Positions 35,146-45,556 of a stretch of DNA of 64,000 nt are shown in pieces; the stretch's first letter is position 1; the number at the start of each line of letters is the position of its first letter. The DNA lies in NCBI RefSeq assembly GCF_900110115.1, contig NZ_FOCM01000011.1:1-64000 (forward strand), read 5' to 3'. The position numbers and the translations under genes are program-made. Source of the DNA: Palleronia pelagia (GTDB taxonomy: Bacteria; Pseudomonadota; Alphaproteobacteria; Rhodobacterales; Rhodobacteraceae). The notes below the pieces were generated by a model, which did no database searches, was not told the DNA's origin, and was given only the letters and a program-made list of their open reading frames with translations.

Positions 35146-37032
35146 ATGCGCACCTCCATCGCCACCGTCTCCATCGCCGGAACGCTCGAAGAGAAGCTCG
35201 AGGCCATCGCCCAGGCCGGGTTCGACGGGGTCGAAATCTTCGAGCAGGACTTCATCGCCCATGACGGCGGCCCCCGCGAGGTCGGGCGGATGGTGCGGGA
35301 CCACGGGCTCGAGATCACGCTGTTCCAGCCCTTCCGCGATTTCGAATGCCTGCCCGAGCCGCTGCGCTCGAAAGCCTTCGACCGCGCCAGGCACAAGTTC
35401 GACACGATGGCCGAGCTGGGCACCGACCTGATGCTGATCTGTTCCTCTTCCCATCCGCGCAGCTTGGGCGGGATCGACCGGGCCGCCGACGACCTGGCCG
35501 AACTCGGCGAGATCGCGAAGGCCCGCGGCCTGCGGGTGGGATACGAGGCGCTGGCCTGGGGGCGCCACATCGACGACCATCGCGACGCGTGGGAAATCGT
35601 GCGCCGCGCCGACCACGAGGCGGTGGGACTGATCCTCGACAGCTTTCACACGCTCGGCCGCAAGATCGACCCCGAAAGCATTCGCGCGATCCCGGGCGAC
35701 CGGATCTTCTTCGTCCAGCTCGCCGACGCACCGCTGATCGACATGGACCTGCTCTACTGGTCGCGCCACTTCCGCAACATGCCGGGCGAGGGCGATCTCG
35801 ATGTCGCGCGCTTCATGCGGGCCGTCATGGCCACCGGCTACGCCGGGCCGATTTCGCTGGAGATTTTCAACGATCAGTTTCGCGGCGGTGCGCCCAAACC
35901 CATCGCGCGCGACGGCCATCGCAGCCTGGTCGCCCTGATGGACGACGTGCGGCGGGCCGAGCCCGAAATCGGCCAAGGGCTGCCCGACATACCGCCCCGC
36001 ATCGCGGCCGAGGGTGTGGGTTTCATCGAGGTCGCCGCCCGCGGACCGGAGGTCGAGACGCTGTCTTCCGCTCTTTCCACGCTCGGGTTCACGCGCACGG
36101 GGCGGCATCGCGACAAGGCGCTCGACCTCTGGACGCAGGGTGACATCCGCATCGTCGTCAACGCCGAAACCGAGGGGCATGCCGCAAGTGCCTGGACCAT
36201 GCGCGGGACCAATGTCTGCGATATCGGAATCATGGTCGGGTCCAGCGCCGACGCGCTGGCCCGCGCACAAGCGCTTGGCGCCGACCCGTTTCAGCAGCCT
36301 TTGGGCGTCGGTGTCCTGACCCTGCCCGCGATCCGCGGGCTCGCGGGCTCGGTCCTGCATTTCGTGGACGGAACCAGCGGCCTGGATCGCGTCTGGTCGG
36401 ACGAATTCGTCCCCACCGGACAGGACGAGGTTGGCGCGGGCCTGACGCATGTGGACCATCTTGACCAAACGATGAGCCACGAGGAAATGCTGATCTGGTC
36501 GCTGTTCTATACCGCATTGTTCGACATGGACCGCTCGCCCATCCTTGACGTGATCGACCCGAACGGCGTGATCCGCGCGCAGGACGTGACCAGCCGAAGC
36601 GGCGGTCTGCGCGTGACGCTGAACGCCACCGAAAGCCACCGGACACTGGCGGGCAGCTTTCTCGCCGACAGTTTCGGCGCATCGGTCCACCAGATCGCCC
36701 TGGCGACCGACGACATCTTCGCGAGCGCCGACGCGTTGGCCGCCCGCGGTTTCAACCCGCTGCCGATCCCGGCGAACTACTACGACGATCTCGACGCCCG
36801 GTTCGATCTGCCGCGGGGCCTTCTGGACCGGCTGCGCGGGGCCAACATCCTTTACGACCGCATCGGCGACGCATCCTTCTTCCAGATGTATTCCCACGCC
36901 CTGCCCGGCGGCTTGTTCGTCGAGATTGTCCAGCGAGAGCCCGGCTATCACCGTTACGGAGAAGCCAACGCGCCATTCCGCATAGCGGCGCAAAAGCGGC
37001 TCGCGCGGCCGCTGAACATGCCGCGGCAGTAA
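35146..37032 (+). CDS. 3-dehydroshikimate dehydratase fused to an HPPD-like domain (QuiC1 type)
   Basis: 628 aa with two domains. Residues 1-~275 are an AP-endonuclease-type TIM barrel (FDGVEIFEQDF, VGYEALAWGRHIDDH, LILDSFHTLG, ISLEIFNDQF) that dehydrates 3-dehydroshikimate to protocatechuate. Residues ~290-628 form a tandem VOC fold like 4-hydroxyphenylpyruvate dioxygenase, keeping metal-ligand-like HVDHLDQTM, VHQIALATDD and FVEIVQREPGY. This bifunctional form is known from Pseudomonas QuiC1; the second domain's role is unclear. GAGGTCCTGAC precedes the ATG at 35146. Confidence 0.88.
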   Translation: MRTSIATVSIAGTLEEKLEAIAQAGFDGVEIFEQDFIAHDGGPREVGRMVRDHGLEITLFQPFRDFECLPEPLRSKAFDRARHKFDTMAELGTDLMLICSSSHPRSLGGIDRAADDLAELGEIAKARGLRVGYEALAWGRHIDDHRDAWEIVRRADHEAVGLILDSFHTLGRKIDPESIRAIPGDRIFFVQLADAPLIDMDLLYWSRHFRNMPGEGDLDVARFMRAVMATGYAGPISLEIFNDQFRGGAPKPIARDGHRSLVALMDDVRRAEPEIGQGLPDIPPRIAAEGVGFIEVAARGPEVETLSSALSTLGFTRTGRHRDKALDLWTQGDIRIVVNAETEGHAASAWTMRGTNVCDIGIMVGSSADALARAQALGADPFQQPLGVGVLTLPAIRGLAGSVLHFVDGTSGLDRVWSDEFVPTGQDEVGAGLTHVDHLDQTMSHEEMLIWSLFYTALFDMDRSPILDVIDPNGVIRAQDVTSRSGGLRVTLNATESHRTLAGSFLADSFGASVHQIALATDDIFASADALAARGFNPLPIPANYYDDLDARFDLPRGLLDRLRGANILYDRIGDASFFQMYSHALPGGLFVEIVQREPGYHRYGEANAPFRIAAQKRLARPLNMPRQ

Positions 37033-37075
37033 GGGCACATCGCGACGCGGCGCGGCCCTGGCTCTTTGAATTGTC

Positions 37076-37152
37076 TGGCGATCCCTCGAGGACTCGAACC
37101 CCGAACCTGCTGATTAGAAGTCAGCTGCTCTATCCAGTTGAGCTAAGGGACC
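37076..37152 (-). tRNA. tRNA-Arg (anticodon TCT)
   Basis: The minus strand folds as a full 77-nt cloverleaf: acceptor GGTCCCT/AGGGATC with one G-T pair, D-arm GCTC/GAGC, anticodon arm GCTGA-CTTCTAA-TCAGC, T-arm CGGGG-TTCGAGT-CCTCG, discriminator G and an encoded CCA. The anticodon TCT reads AGA/AGG arginine codons, which are rare in this genome. Confidence 0.97.
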
Positions 37153-37251
37153 GCTGCAGCGCGGTGTAGCGTCGATCTGCCCTGGCGGGCAAGCGGAACA
37201 AGCGCGGGCAGACCTCCGTTGTGCCGCCAAACCTTCAAACCGGAGTTCAGT

Positions 37252-37776
37252 ATGAAACGCTTTACCACCGCCGCGGCCCTCGCCGTGACTGCCGCATTCA
37301 CCGCCCCTGTCTTCGCCGAAGAGCACGTGATGCTCGAAACGCGGGCCGAAGTGCAGAACCGGGACGGCAATTCCATCGGAACCGTCACCGTCAACCAGAC
37401 CGCATCGGGCACGCCCCTGGTCATCGTCGCACTGACGGACCTGCCCGAAGGCGCGCATGGCATCCACCTGCACGAGACCGGCGATTGCTCGGCCGACGAT
37501 TTCACCAGCGCGGGCGGCCATATCGCAGGCGACGCGCAGCACGGTGTCTTCGATGCGGGCGGGCCGCATCCCGGCGATCTGCCCAACGGAATCGTCGGGG
37601 AAGACGGCGATCTGAATGTCGAGGTCTTCGCGCCGCTTCTCGATGTCGAAGAGATGATGATGGACGAGGACGGAGCGGCCTTCATCGTCCATGCGCGCGC
37701 CGACGATTACATGTCGCAACCCGCCGGCGACGCGGGCGAGCGGATTGCCTGCGGCACCTTCGCCGCCGCCGAGTGA
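37252..37776 (+). CDS. sodC: Copper/zinc superoxide dismutase
   Basis: 174 aa with a leader (MKRFTTAAALAVTAAFTAPVFA), so it dismutates superoxide in the periplasm. Metal-binding residues lie in GAHGIHLHETGDC and SAGGHIAGDAQHG; GPHPGDLPN, AAFIVHARADD and RIACGTF complete the family signature, with the disulfide cysteines in GDC and IACG. The ATG at 37252 starts the leader. It is monocistronic, ending in a bidirectional terminator. Confidence 0.94.
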   Translation: MKRFTTAAALAVTAAFTAPVFAEEHVMLETRAEVQNRDGNSIGTVTVNQTASGTPLVIVALTDLPEGAHGIHLHETGDCSADDFTSAGGHIAGDAQHGVFDAGGPHPGDLPNGIVGEDGDLNVEVFAPLLDVEEMMMDEDGAAFIVHARADDYMSQPAGDAGERIACGTFAAAE

Positions 37777-37799
37777 CGCAATGGATCATGAGAAACGCA

Positions 37800-37825
37800 A
37801 AAGGGCAGCCCGCGGGCTGCCCTTT
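37800..37825. terminator. Bidirectional intrinsic terminator between sodC and the NDUFS4-like gene
   Basis: A perfect 26-nt palindrome, AAAGGGCAGCCCG followed by its complement, ending in TTT on both strands. It lies between two convergent stop codons (37776 and 37849) and suits both transcripts. Confidence 0.88.
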
Positions 37826-37848
37826 CCTATTGGGGGCTCGAGGACCGA

Positions 37849-38160
37849 TTAGTGAGTCCAGGCACCACGCCGCGATGTCGCGAAATTCTCGCCGTATCCG
37901 CCGGGCCGGATATTCGCGCGGCGAGTCTTGGGCTTGGTCACGATGGCGTCGATACCGTTGGATTCGGCATAATCGCGGGCGTCCTGTTCAGTGGCGAAGC
38001 GCAGTCGAACCTGGCTTTGCGTGTCTCGGGAACTGGTCCAGCCCATGAGCGGGTCGACGGCGCGCGCCTCGTCTGGCGTGTATTCCAGCACCCACTCCAG
38101 TGTCTTGGCGGTGCCCGACGACATGGCGGTCTTTGCGGGGCGATAGATGCGGGCGGGCAT
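37849..38160 (-). CDS. NDUFS4-like ETC complex I subunit
   Basis: 103 aa. [18 protein letters not shown] at the start and [39 protein letters not shown] downstream match the 18-kDa NDUFS4 accessory subunit conserved between alphaproteobacteria and mitochondria, which stabilises NADH:ubiquinone oxidoreductase. The C-terminus [18 protein letters not shown] is also typical. GGAGG lies ahead of the ATG at 38160. Confidence 0.9.
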   Translation of the reverse strand: MPARIYRPAKTAMSSGTAKTLEWVLEYTPDEARAVDPLMGWTSSRDTQSQVRLRFATEQDARDYAESNGIDAIVTKPKTRRANIRPGGYGENFATSRRGAWTH

Positions 38161-38264
38161 GGGCTCCTCCGGTGAAGTCAGATCACTGGCGTCTAAATGG
38201 CGGCAAAAGGTCCGCGTGGCAAGATCACAAGCCGGGTCCATGCACGGTTGGTCGGCAAAGGAAA

Positions 38265-38294
38265 GGCCACCTGTTCGAAATTGAACAGGTGGCC
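38265..38294 (-). terminator. Perfect 12-bp hairpin, terminator-like on minus strand
   Basis: GGCCACCTGTTC (38265-38276) pairs with GAACAGGTGGCC (38283-38294). On minus it is followed by TTTCCTTTGCC; on plus by CGCTGC, so it would act on minus transcripts. No minus-strand gene lies immediately upstream, implying an unannotated transcript that ends here. Confidence 0.6.
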
Positions 38295-38400
38295 CGCTGC
38301 AAGAGAATGAGGGGGTGCGATCAGGCCCCGGTAAATGGGTGGGGAATGCAGGACCCGACCGCTTGGGATTGCTGCTTGCATCTCCACTCAACTCCGAAAA
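38265..38400 (-). ncRNA. Candidate structured small RNA
   Basis: Besides the terminator hairpin, the minus strand carries a second stem: GTGG-AGATGCA near 38392-38382 pairs with TGCAT-TCC-CCAC near 38350-38340, enclosing about 25 nt. A stem plus terminator in a long gene-free gap resembles bacterial sRNA genes. I do not recognise a known family (not tmRNA, SRP RNA or RNase P), and the 5' end is a guess. Confidence 0.25.
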
Positions 38401-38551
38401 TCGGCGAGCCGCAAGAGGCGATTCAACCTTTTGGCGAGTTTGAGCGAAAATGCCGCAGGTCGCGGCCCCGCGGATGGCAGCATCCCGCCCAAGCGGGGTT
38501 GTGGGTGACGTGGAAAGGCCCAAGTTATGGGCGACCAGCCCGAGGTTGCCC

Positions 38552-40750
38552 ATGCCCTACGCCCATTCCGACAAGTCCGACGCACAGCTGACCGCCCCCG
38601 CGCCGCCCGTGGAAACCCGCGAAAAGCTGGAAGGCGGCATCGCCTTCCGCATGAATTCCGAGTTCCAGCCGGCGGGCGACCAGCCCACCGCAATCGCCGA
38701 GCTCAGCCAGGGCGTGCGGGACGGCGAGCGCGACCAGGTGCTGCTGGGCGCGACAGGCACCGGCAAAACCTACACCATGGCCAAGATTATCGAGGAAACT
38801 CAGCGCCCCGCGATCATCCTGGCGCCGAACAAGACCTTGGCCGCACAGCTTTACGGCGAATTCAAGGGATTCTTCCCAGACAACGCCGTCGAGTACTTCG
38901 TCAGCTACTACGACTACTACCAGCCCGAAGCCTACGTGCCGCGGTCCGACACCTTCATCGAGAAGGAAAGCCAGATCAATGAACAGATCGACCGGATGCG
39001 CCACTCGGCCACCCGGGCGCTGCTCGAACGGGACGACGTGATCATCGTGGCTTCCGTGTCGTGCATCTACGGCATCGGCTCGGTCGAGACCTACGGCGCC
39101 ATGACCCAGGACCTGCACGTGGGCAAATCCTACGACCAGCGGGCGGTCATGGCCGACCTCGTGGCGCAGCAATACCGCCGCAACGACCAGGCGTTCCAGC
39201 GCGGCAGCTTCCGCGTGCGGGGCGACAGCCTGGAAATCTTCCCGGCGCACCTGGAGGACCGGGCGTGGAAGTTGAGCTTCTTCGGGGAAGAGCTTGAAAG
39301 CATTACCGAGTTCGATCCTCTGACCGGCGAGAAGACCGGCAGCTTCGACCGCATCCGCGTCTATGCCAACAGCCACTACGTGACGCCGAAGCCGACGATG
39401 AAGCAGGCGGTCATCAACATCAAGAAAGAGCTGAAGCAGCGGCTGGACCAGCTGGTGGGCGACGGCAAGCTGCTCGAGGCGCAGCGGCTGGAACAGCGCA
39501 CCAATTTCGACATCGAGATGCTGGAGGCCACCGGCGTCTGCAACGGGATCGAGAACTACTCGCGCTATCTCACGGGTCGCGCGCCGGGCGAGCCGCCCCC
39601 CACCCTGTTCGAGTTCATTCCCGACAATGCCATCGTCTTCGCCGACGAATCCCACGTCAGCGTGCCGCAGATCGGCGGCATGTACCGGGGCGACTATCGC
39701 CGCAAGTTCACGCTGGCCGAGCACGGGTTCCGCCTGCCCAGCTGCATGGACAACCGCCCGTTGAAGTTCGAGGAATGGGACGCCATGCGGCCCCAGTCGG
39801 TGTTCGTGTCGGCCACCCCCGCCGCGTGGGAGCTGGAACAGACCGGCGGTGTCTTCACCGAACAGGTGATCCGCCCCACGGGTCTTCTGGACCCGCAGGT
39901 CGAGATCCGGCCGGTCGAAACCCAGGTCGATGATCTGCTGGACGAGATCCGCCGCGTGACCGAGCAGGGCATGCGCACGCTCTGCACCACGCTGACCAAG
40001 CGCATGGCCGAGGACCTGACCGAGTACCTGCACGAGCAGGGCATCAAGGTCCGCTACATGCACTCGGACATCGACACGATCGAGCGGATCGAGATCCTGC
40101 GCGACCTGCGTCTCGGCGCGTTCGACGTGCTGATCGGCATCAATCTGCTGCGCGAGGGGCTGGATATTCCCGAATGCGGGCTGGTGGCGATCCTGGATGC
40201 CGACAAGGAGGGCTTCCTGCGATCGGAGACCTCGTTGATCCAGACCATCGGCCGCGCCGCGAGGAACGCCGACGGCCGTGTCATCATGTATGCCGATCGC
40301 ATCACCGGCTCGATGGAGCGCGCCATGCGCGAGACCGAGCGCCGCCGCGAGAAGCAGATCGCCTATAACGAGGAGCACGGGATCACGCCCGCCACGGTGA
40401 AGAAGAACGTCGAGGATATCCTCGCCGGGCTTTACAAGGGCGACGTGGACATGAACCGCGTGACGGCAAAGATCGACCCGAAGGCGCAGGGCTCGAACCT
40501 GCAGGCGGTGCTGGACGGCCTGCGCGCCGACATGCGCAAGGCGGCGGAGAACCTGGAATTCGAGGAAGCCGCCCGCCTGCGCGACGAGGTCAAGCGGCTG
40601 GAGGCCGTGGACCTCGCCGTATCCGACGACCCCATGGCCCGCCAATCCGCCGTCGAGGCCGCGTCGGAGGCGTCCACGAAGGCGTCCGGGCGGAGTACGG
40701 CGGGGCGACCGGGGCAACGCGGGGGGAATGTGAAGCGGCGGAAGAAGTAA
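38552..40750 (+). CDS. uvrB: Excinuclease ABC subunit B
   Basis: 732 aa nucleotide-excision repair helicase-like subunit that receives damaged DNA from UvrA and recruits UvrC. Walker [11 protein letters not shown], the beta-hairpin [12 protein letters not shown], the DESH box ([12 protein letters not shown]), helicase motifs [13 protein letters not shown] and [13 protein letters not shown], and the C-terminal UVR domain ([20 protein letters not shown]) are all present. The ATG at 38552 follows GAGG; a longer upstream frame lacks conservation. The C-terminal tail is Ser/Ala/Lys-rich. Its stop abuts the convergent HEPN-like gene. Confidence 0.96.
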   Translation: MPYAHSDKSDAQLTAPAPPVETREKLEGGIAFRMNSEFQPAGDQPTAIAELSQGVRDGERDQVLLGATGTGKTYTMAKIIEETQRPAIILAPNKTLAAQLYGEFKGFFPDNAVEYFVSYYDYYQPEAYVPRSDTFIEKESQINEQIDRMRHSATRALLERDDVIIVASVSCIYGIGSVETYGAMTQDLHVGKSYDQRAVMADLVAQQYRRNDQAFQRGSFRVRGDSLEIFPAHLEDRAWKLSFFGEELESITEFDPLTGEKTGSFDRIRVYANSHYVTPKPTMKQAVINIKKELKQRLDQLVGDGKLLEAQRLEQRTNFDIEMLEATGVCNGIENYSRYLTGRAPGEPPPTLFEFIPDNAIVFADESHVSVPQIGGMYRGDYRRKFTLAEHGFRLPSCMDNRPLKFEEWDAMRPQSVFVSATPAAWELEQTGGVFTEQVIRPTGLLDPQVEIRPVETQVDDLLDEIRRVTEQGMRTLCTTLTKRMAEDLTEYLHEQGIKVRYMHSDIDTIERIEILRDLRLGAFDVLIGINLLREGLDIPECGLVAILDADKEGFLRSETSLIQTIGRAARNADGRVIMYADRITGSMERAMRETERRREKQIAYNEEHGITPATVKKNVEDILAGLYKGDVDMNRVTAKIDPKAQGSNLQAVLDGLRADMRKAAENLEFEEAARLRDEVKRLEAVDLAVSDDPMARQSAVEAASEASTKASGRSTAGRPGQRGGNVKRRKK

Positions 40751-41521
40751 TCACCAAGGATTGGAGGCAAGAGCTTTTTCAATGTGCTCCTTCACTGCGT
40801 CATCCGTCTTGGCCACAAGTCTGCGGATTACGGAGAAATATTCGTCGACCAACTTTTTTGTAACACTGTCGCCATCCACTCCTCTGTGAGCGATGGCGCC
40901 GCGAAGGCTCACGAATTTGTCAAGCTTTTCTCGACTCCAATTAGCATCTTTCCCCGGAGCAATCAGCCAAGACTCTGAGATATTTTTCAATCCAAGACCG
41001 GTCAGGAAAAGATCATCGATTTGCGTCGCCTTCGGAGTGTTCAGCTTGCGGGCGCGCTGCTCTTTCATCAGATCGAATCTCTCCAAGAGGTGGGTCCGCC
41101 ACCCATCTCCTGACAAACTCCAAACCGCCTGATGATTTTCCTCCCTTTTCAACTCAGTTGCGACTCGATTGCGAATGTCTCTGGGCAGCAGTGACGCGTT
41201 GCTTGCGTGCTCAGTAAGGTACAGAAGTGCTTCCGATAAAACGTCCTCACAGTATGCTTCCCAAAACGCTGTAATCAAAACGATTGCTGACTTGTTCAAA
41301 ACTTCCAACCCACGTCTGCGCCCGGGGCCTTTACCCCCTTCCTTTCGGTGAAGATCTAGTAGCCTCTTGATGTCGGACTCGTTCTTCCCAAACTGACGGA
41401 AAGCTTGGCTACCGGCATCGGAGCCACCTACTTGCTCTCCGGCGATTTGTGGAATGGCCAGGTTGCTCGCGGGGGCTTCGGCTTGCTCCAAGCTCGCAAA
41501 TAAAGTCAATTGTCCGTTCAT
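40751..41521 (-). CDS. HEPN-like domain protein, function unknown
   Basis: 256 aa. The C-terminal half resembles RiboL-PSP-HEPN-type proteins: AIVLITAFWEAYCEDVLSEA, then LRGAIAHRG, where R207 and H212 give the R-x4-H motif of HEPN ribonucleases. The first ~50 residues are Gln/Ala-rich and look unstructured. The gene is visibly richer in A and T than its neighbours and uses codons such as TTT, AAT and AGA, a sign of recent transfer. It stands alone: no MNT antitoxin partner, helicase or methylase adjoins. An abortive-infection or toxin role is possible but unsupported by context. Confidence 0.65.
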   Translation of the reverse strand: MNGQLTLFASLEQAEAPASNLAIPQIAGEQVGGSDAGSQAFRQFGKNESDIKRLLDLHRKEGGKGPGRRRGLEVLNKSAIVLITAFWEAYCEDVLSEALLYLTEHASNASLLPRDIRNRVATELKREENHQAVWSLSGDGWRTHLLERFDLMKEQRARKLNTPKATQIDDLFLTGLGLKNISESWLIAPGKDANWSREKLDKFVSLRGAIAHRGVDGDSVTKKLVDEYFSVIRRLVAKTDDAVKEHIEKALASNPW

Positions 41522-41546
41522 AATTCGAGATTAACCGAAAAAATCC

Positions 41547-42458
41547 TTAGCGGCCAGTTTCAACAAAACGCATCCATTTTTGTTGGAACAAATCTCCCGC
41601 CATCTCCTCCAACGCCCCCGCCAGCGGGGTCGTCTTGCGCCAGATCATGCCCACCGTCCGCGCGGGCTGGGGCTCGTTGAACCGGCCCACCGAGACCGGG
41701 GCGGCGCGGGTTTCGACCTCCACCGCCATCTCGGGGATCAAAGTCACGCCCATGCCCGCGCCGACCATCTGCACGAGCGTCGACAGCGACGTGGCGTCGA
41801 GGCCCAGCGCGGTATGGGCGCGGTCGAGATCGCAGAAGGACAGCGCCTGGTCGCGGAAGCAGTGGCCTTCGTCCAGCAGCAGCAGGCGCATCTCGCGCAG
41901 CTCGTCCCGGCCGGGCATGGGGCGGTCCGCGTCGGCCTCGGGGCGGACCAGCACGAAGGGCTCGGAGAACAACGGCACCTCGGTAAAGGCCGGCTCGCCG
42001 ATGGGCAGGGCCACGATGGCGCAGTCGATCCGGCCCTCGGACAACTCGCGCAGCAGGGCCGAGGTCACCGTTTCGCGGATGTCGATGGCCAGGTCCGGCC
42101 AGCCGCGCGCCAGCTGCCCCATGAGCCGCGGCAGCAGGTAGGGCGCGATGGTCGGGATGATCCCCAGCCGCAGCCGCCCGCGCAGGCCGCCCCCTGCCCC
42201 GCGCGCCGCGTCGCCCAGATCGTCCACCGATTGCAGCACGGCGCGGATGCGGGGGCGCAGCGCCTCGCCCAGCGCGGTCAGGGTCACGGACCGGCCGCCG
42301 CGTTCGAACAGCGGCCCGCCCAGCTGCGTCTCGAGCTCGCGGATCTGGACCGACAGGGCGGGCTGCGAGATCGCCGTCACATCGGCCGCGCGGCCGAAAT
42401 GGGCCTGGTCGGCCAGCGCCTCGAAATAGCGCAACTGCTTGAGGGTCAGGTTCTTCAT
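41547..42458 (-). CDS. oxyR: Hydrogen peroxide-sensing LysR-family regulator OxyR
   Basis: 303 aa. HTH near residues 20-40 (AADVTAISQPALSVQIRELE), followed by the effector domain with EGHCFRDQALSFC, placing Cys200 and Cys209 exactly nine apart as in the peroxide-sensing disulfide of E. coli OxyR. Divergent from katG by 120 nt. A perfect 17-nt dyad spans its start codon, suggesting autoregulation. Confidence 0.93.
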   Translation of the reverse strand: MKNLTLKQLRYFEALADQAHFGRAADVTAISQPALSVQIRELETQLGGPLFERGGRSVTLTALGEALRPRIRAVLQSVDDLGDAARGAGGGLRGRLRLGIIPTIAPYLLPRLMGQLARGWPDLAIDIRETVTSALLRELSEGRIDCAIVALPIGEPAFTEVPLFSEPFVLVRPEADADRPMPGRDELREMRLLLLDEGHCFRDQALSFCDLDRAHTALGLDATSLSTLVQMVGAGMGVTLIPEMAVEVETRAAPVSVGRFNEPQPARTVGMIWRKTTPLAGALEEMAGDLFQQKWMRFVETGR

Positions 42459-42472
42459 AACTTGAAGTTATG
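42456..42472. promoter_or_regulatory. Perfect 17-nt dyad over the oxyR start codon
   Basis: CATAACTT-G-AAGTTATG is symmetric about 42464 and includes the oxyR initiation codon (42458-42456). LysR-type regulators bind T-N11-A dyads; ATAAC/GTTAT halves fit. Binding by OxyR would repress its own gene while placing it to activate katG, 107 nt away. Confidence 0.55.
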
Positions 42473-42482
42473 GGAAATATAG

Positions 42483-44786
<2,304 letters not shown>

Positions 44787-44810
44787 TCGCCACGCCTTCG
44801 AAAATGAAAA

Positions 44811-44837
44811 AGGCACCCCGCGGGGTGCCTTTTTTTG
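44811..44837 (+). terminator. Intrinsic terminator of katG
   Basis: AGGCACCCCG/CGGGGTGCCT forms a perfect 10-bp stem 24 nt after the katG stop, followed by seven Ts and preceded by an A run. It may also serve the convergent small gene. Confidence 0.92.
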
Positions 44838-44856
44838 ATTGATATCTGTGCCGAGA

Positions 44857-45141
44857 TTACTCCGGCGCGGGCTCGACATCGACCGACGGCACGGTGACTT
44901 CGGCCTCTTCGGTATCAACCTCGACATCCACGTCGGGAACCTCGACCGTTTCGGTCTCGGTGCCCACATCGACCGAGCCGGTCTGAACATCGACCTCGGG
45001 CATTTCGCCCGGCTCGGCCGAGACGTCCACGTCGACATCTGGCAACGCGCCCTCGTCGGTCACGTCCACGTCGATGAAGTAGAAGGCCAACAGGGCCACG
45101 ATGACCGCCACAAGGAGGGCGGCAAGAACTCCGCGTTTCAT
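44857..45141 (-). CDS. Small membrane-anchored acidic protein with DVDV repeats
   Basis: 94 aa. A single N-terminal hydrophobic helix (RGVLAALLVAVIVALLAFYF) is followed by a strongly acidic tail of repeated VDV/DVDV units (DVDVT, VDVDVSAE, VDVQTG, VDVGTETE, VDVEVDTEE, VDVEPAPE). No cysteine, no enzyme motif. The tail would face the periplasm. AGGTGAGAG precedes the ATG at 45141. I recognise no family; a disordered or calcium-binding envelope role is imaginable only. Confidence 0.7.
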   Translation of the reverse strand: MKRGVLAALLVAVIVALLAFYFIDVDVTDEGALPDVDVDVSAEPGEMPEVDVQTGSVDVGTETETVEVPDVDVEVDTEEAEVTVPSVDVEPAPE

Positions 45142-45225
45142 AACGCTCTCACCTTTTGGTTATAACATCTGCGGCAATTACGCGCGGAAGCACGGGATGT
45201 TCCAAAAAGTCTCGCGCGATGCGAA

Positions 45226-45501
45226 TTAATCTTTGCCGCGCAAGGCCCGCACCAGCGCCAGGACCACCACCGCCCCGATCAGCGCCGTGATCAGGATGAC
45301 CAGCAATCCACCGGCCGCGAGGATGCCAAGGCCCAGCGCGGCCAGGATGAACGGCAGCGCGACCGCCCCCGCGATGCCGGCGATCAGGTAGAGAAGCCGT
45401 TGCCGGCCGGCCAAGGCGCCGGCGATGAGCCCTGCCACCGCGCCGATGACAACAAGCAGGATCAGCGCCGTCGCGCCGATCACGTCCAGGATCTGTTCCA
45501 T
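45226..45501 (-). CDS. Small three-helix inner-membrane protein
   Basis: 91 aa, almost wholly hydrophobic, with Gly/Ala-rich helices near 8-30, 36-58 and 62-85 and a charged end RALRGKD. The IGAVAGLIAGALAGRQRLLY stretch recalls GlsB/YeaQ/YmgE (transglycosylase-associated) proteins, though the match is loose. GAGGGG precedes the ATG at 45501. Function unknown. Confidence 0.65.
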   Translation of the reverse strand: MEQILDVIGATALILLVVIGAVAGLIAGALAGRQRLLYLIAGIAGAVALPFILAALGLGILAAGGLLVILITALIGAVVVLALVRALRGKD

Positions 45502-45556
45502 AGCGGTCCCCTCATGCGTCCGTTCGCACAGCGCACGAGGGGTGTTCCGGGTTCCC

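Larger units (their letters stand above)
38161..38551. other. 391-bp region between NDUFS4-like gene and uvrB
   Basis: No protein-coding gene is convincing here. The region holds the promoters of two divergent genes, a strong minus-strand terminator-like hairpin at 38265-38294 and a further long stem around 38340-38392, described separately. A small RNA transcribed from minus is possible. Confidence 0.5.

Noticed and set aside
36060-37032. C-terminal half of the dehydroshikimate dehydratase as a separate HPPD gene
   Set aside because: Frame is continuous, no internal start site, and the fusion is known in QuiC1-type proteins.
37800-37825. Perfect palindrome as a possible operator
   Set aside because: Lies between two convergent stop codons with A and T flanks, so a bidirectional terminator explains it fully.
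38525-40717. Long minus-strand frame opposite uvrB
   Set aside because: Mirror of the strong third-position GC bias of uvrB; uvrB itself is unmistakable.
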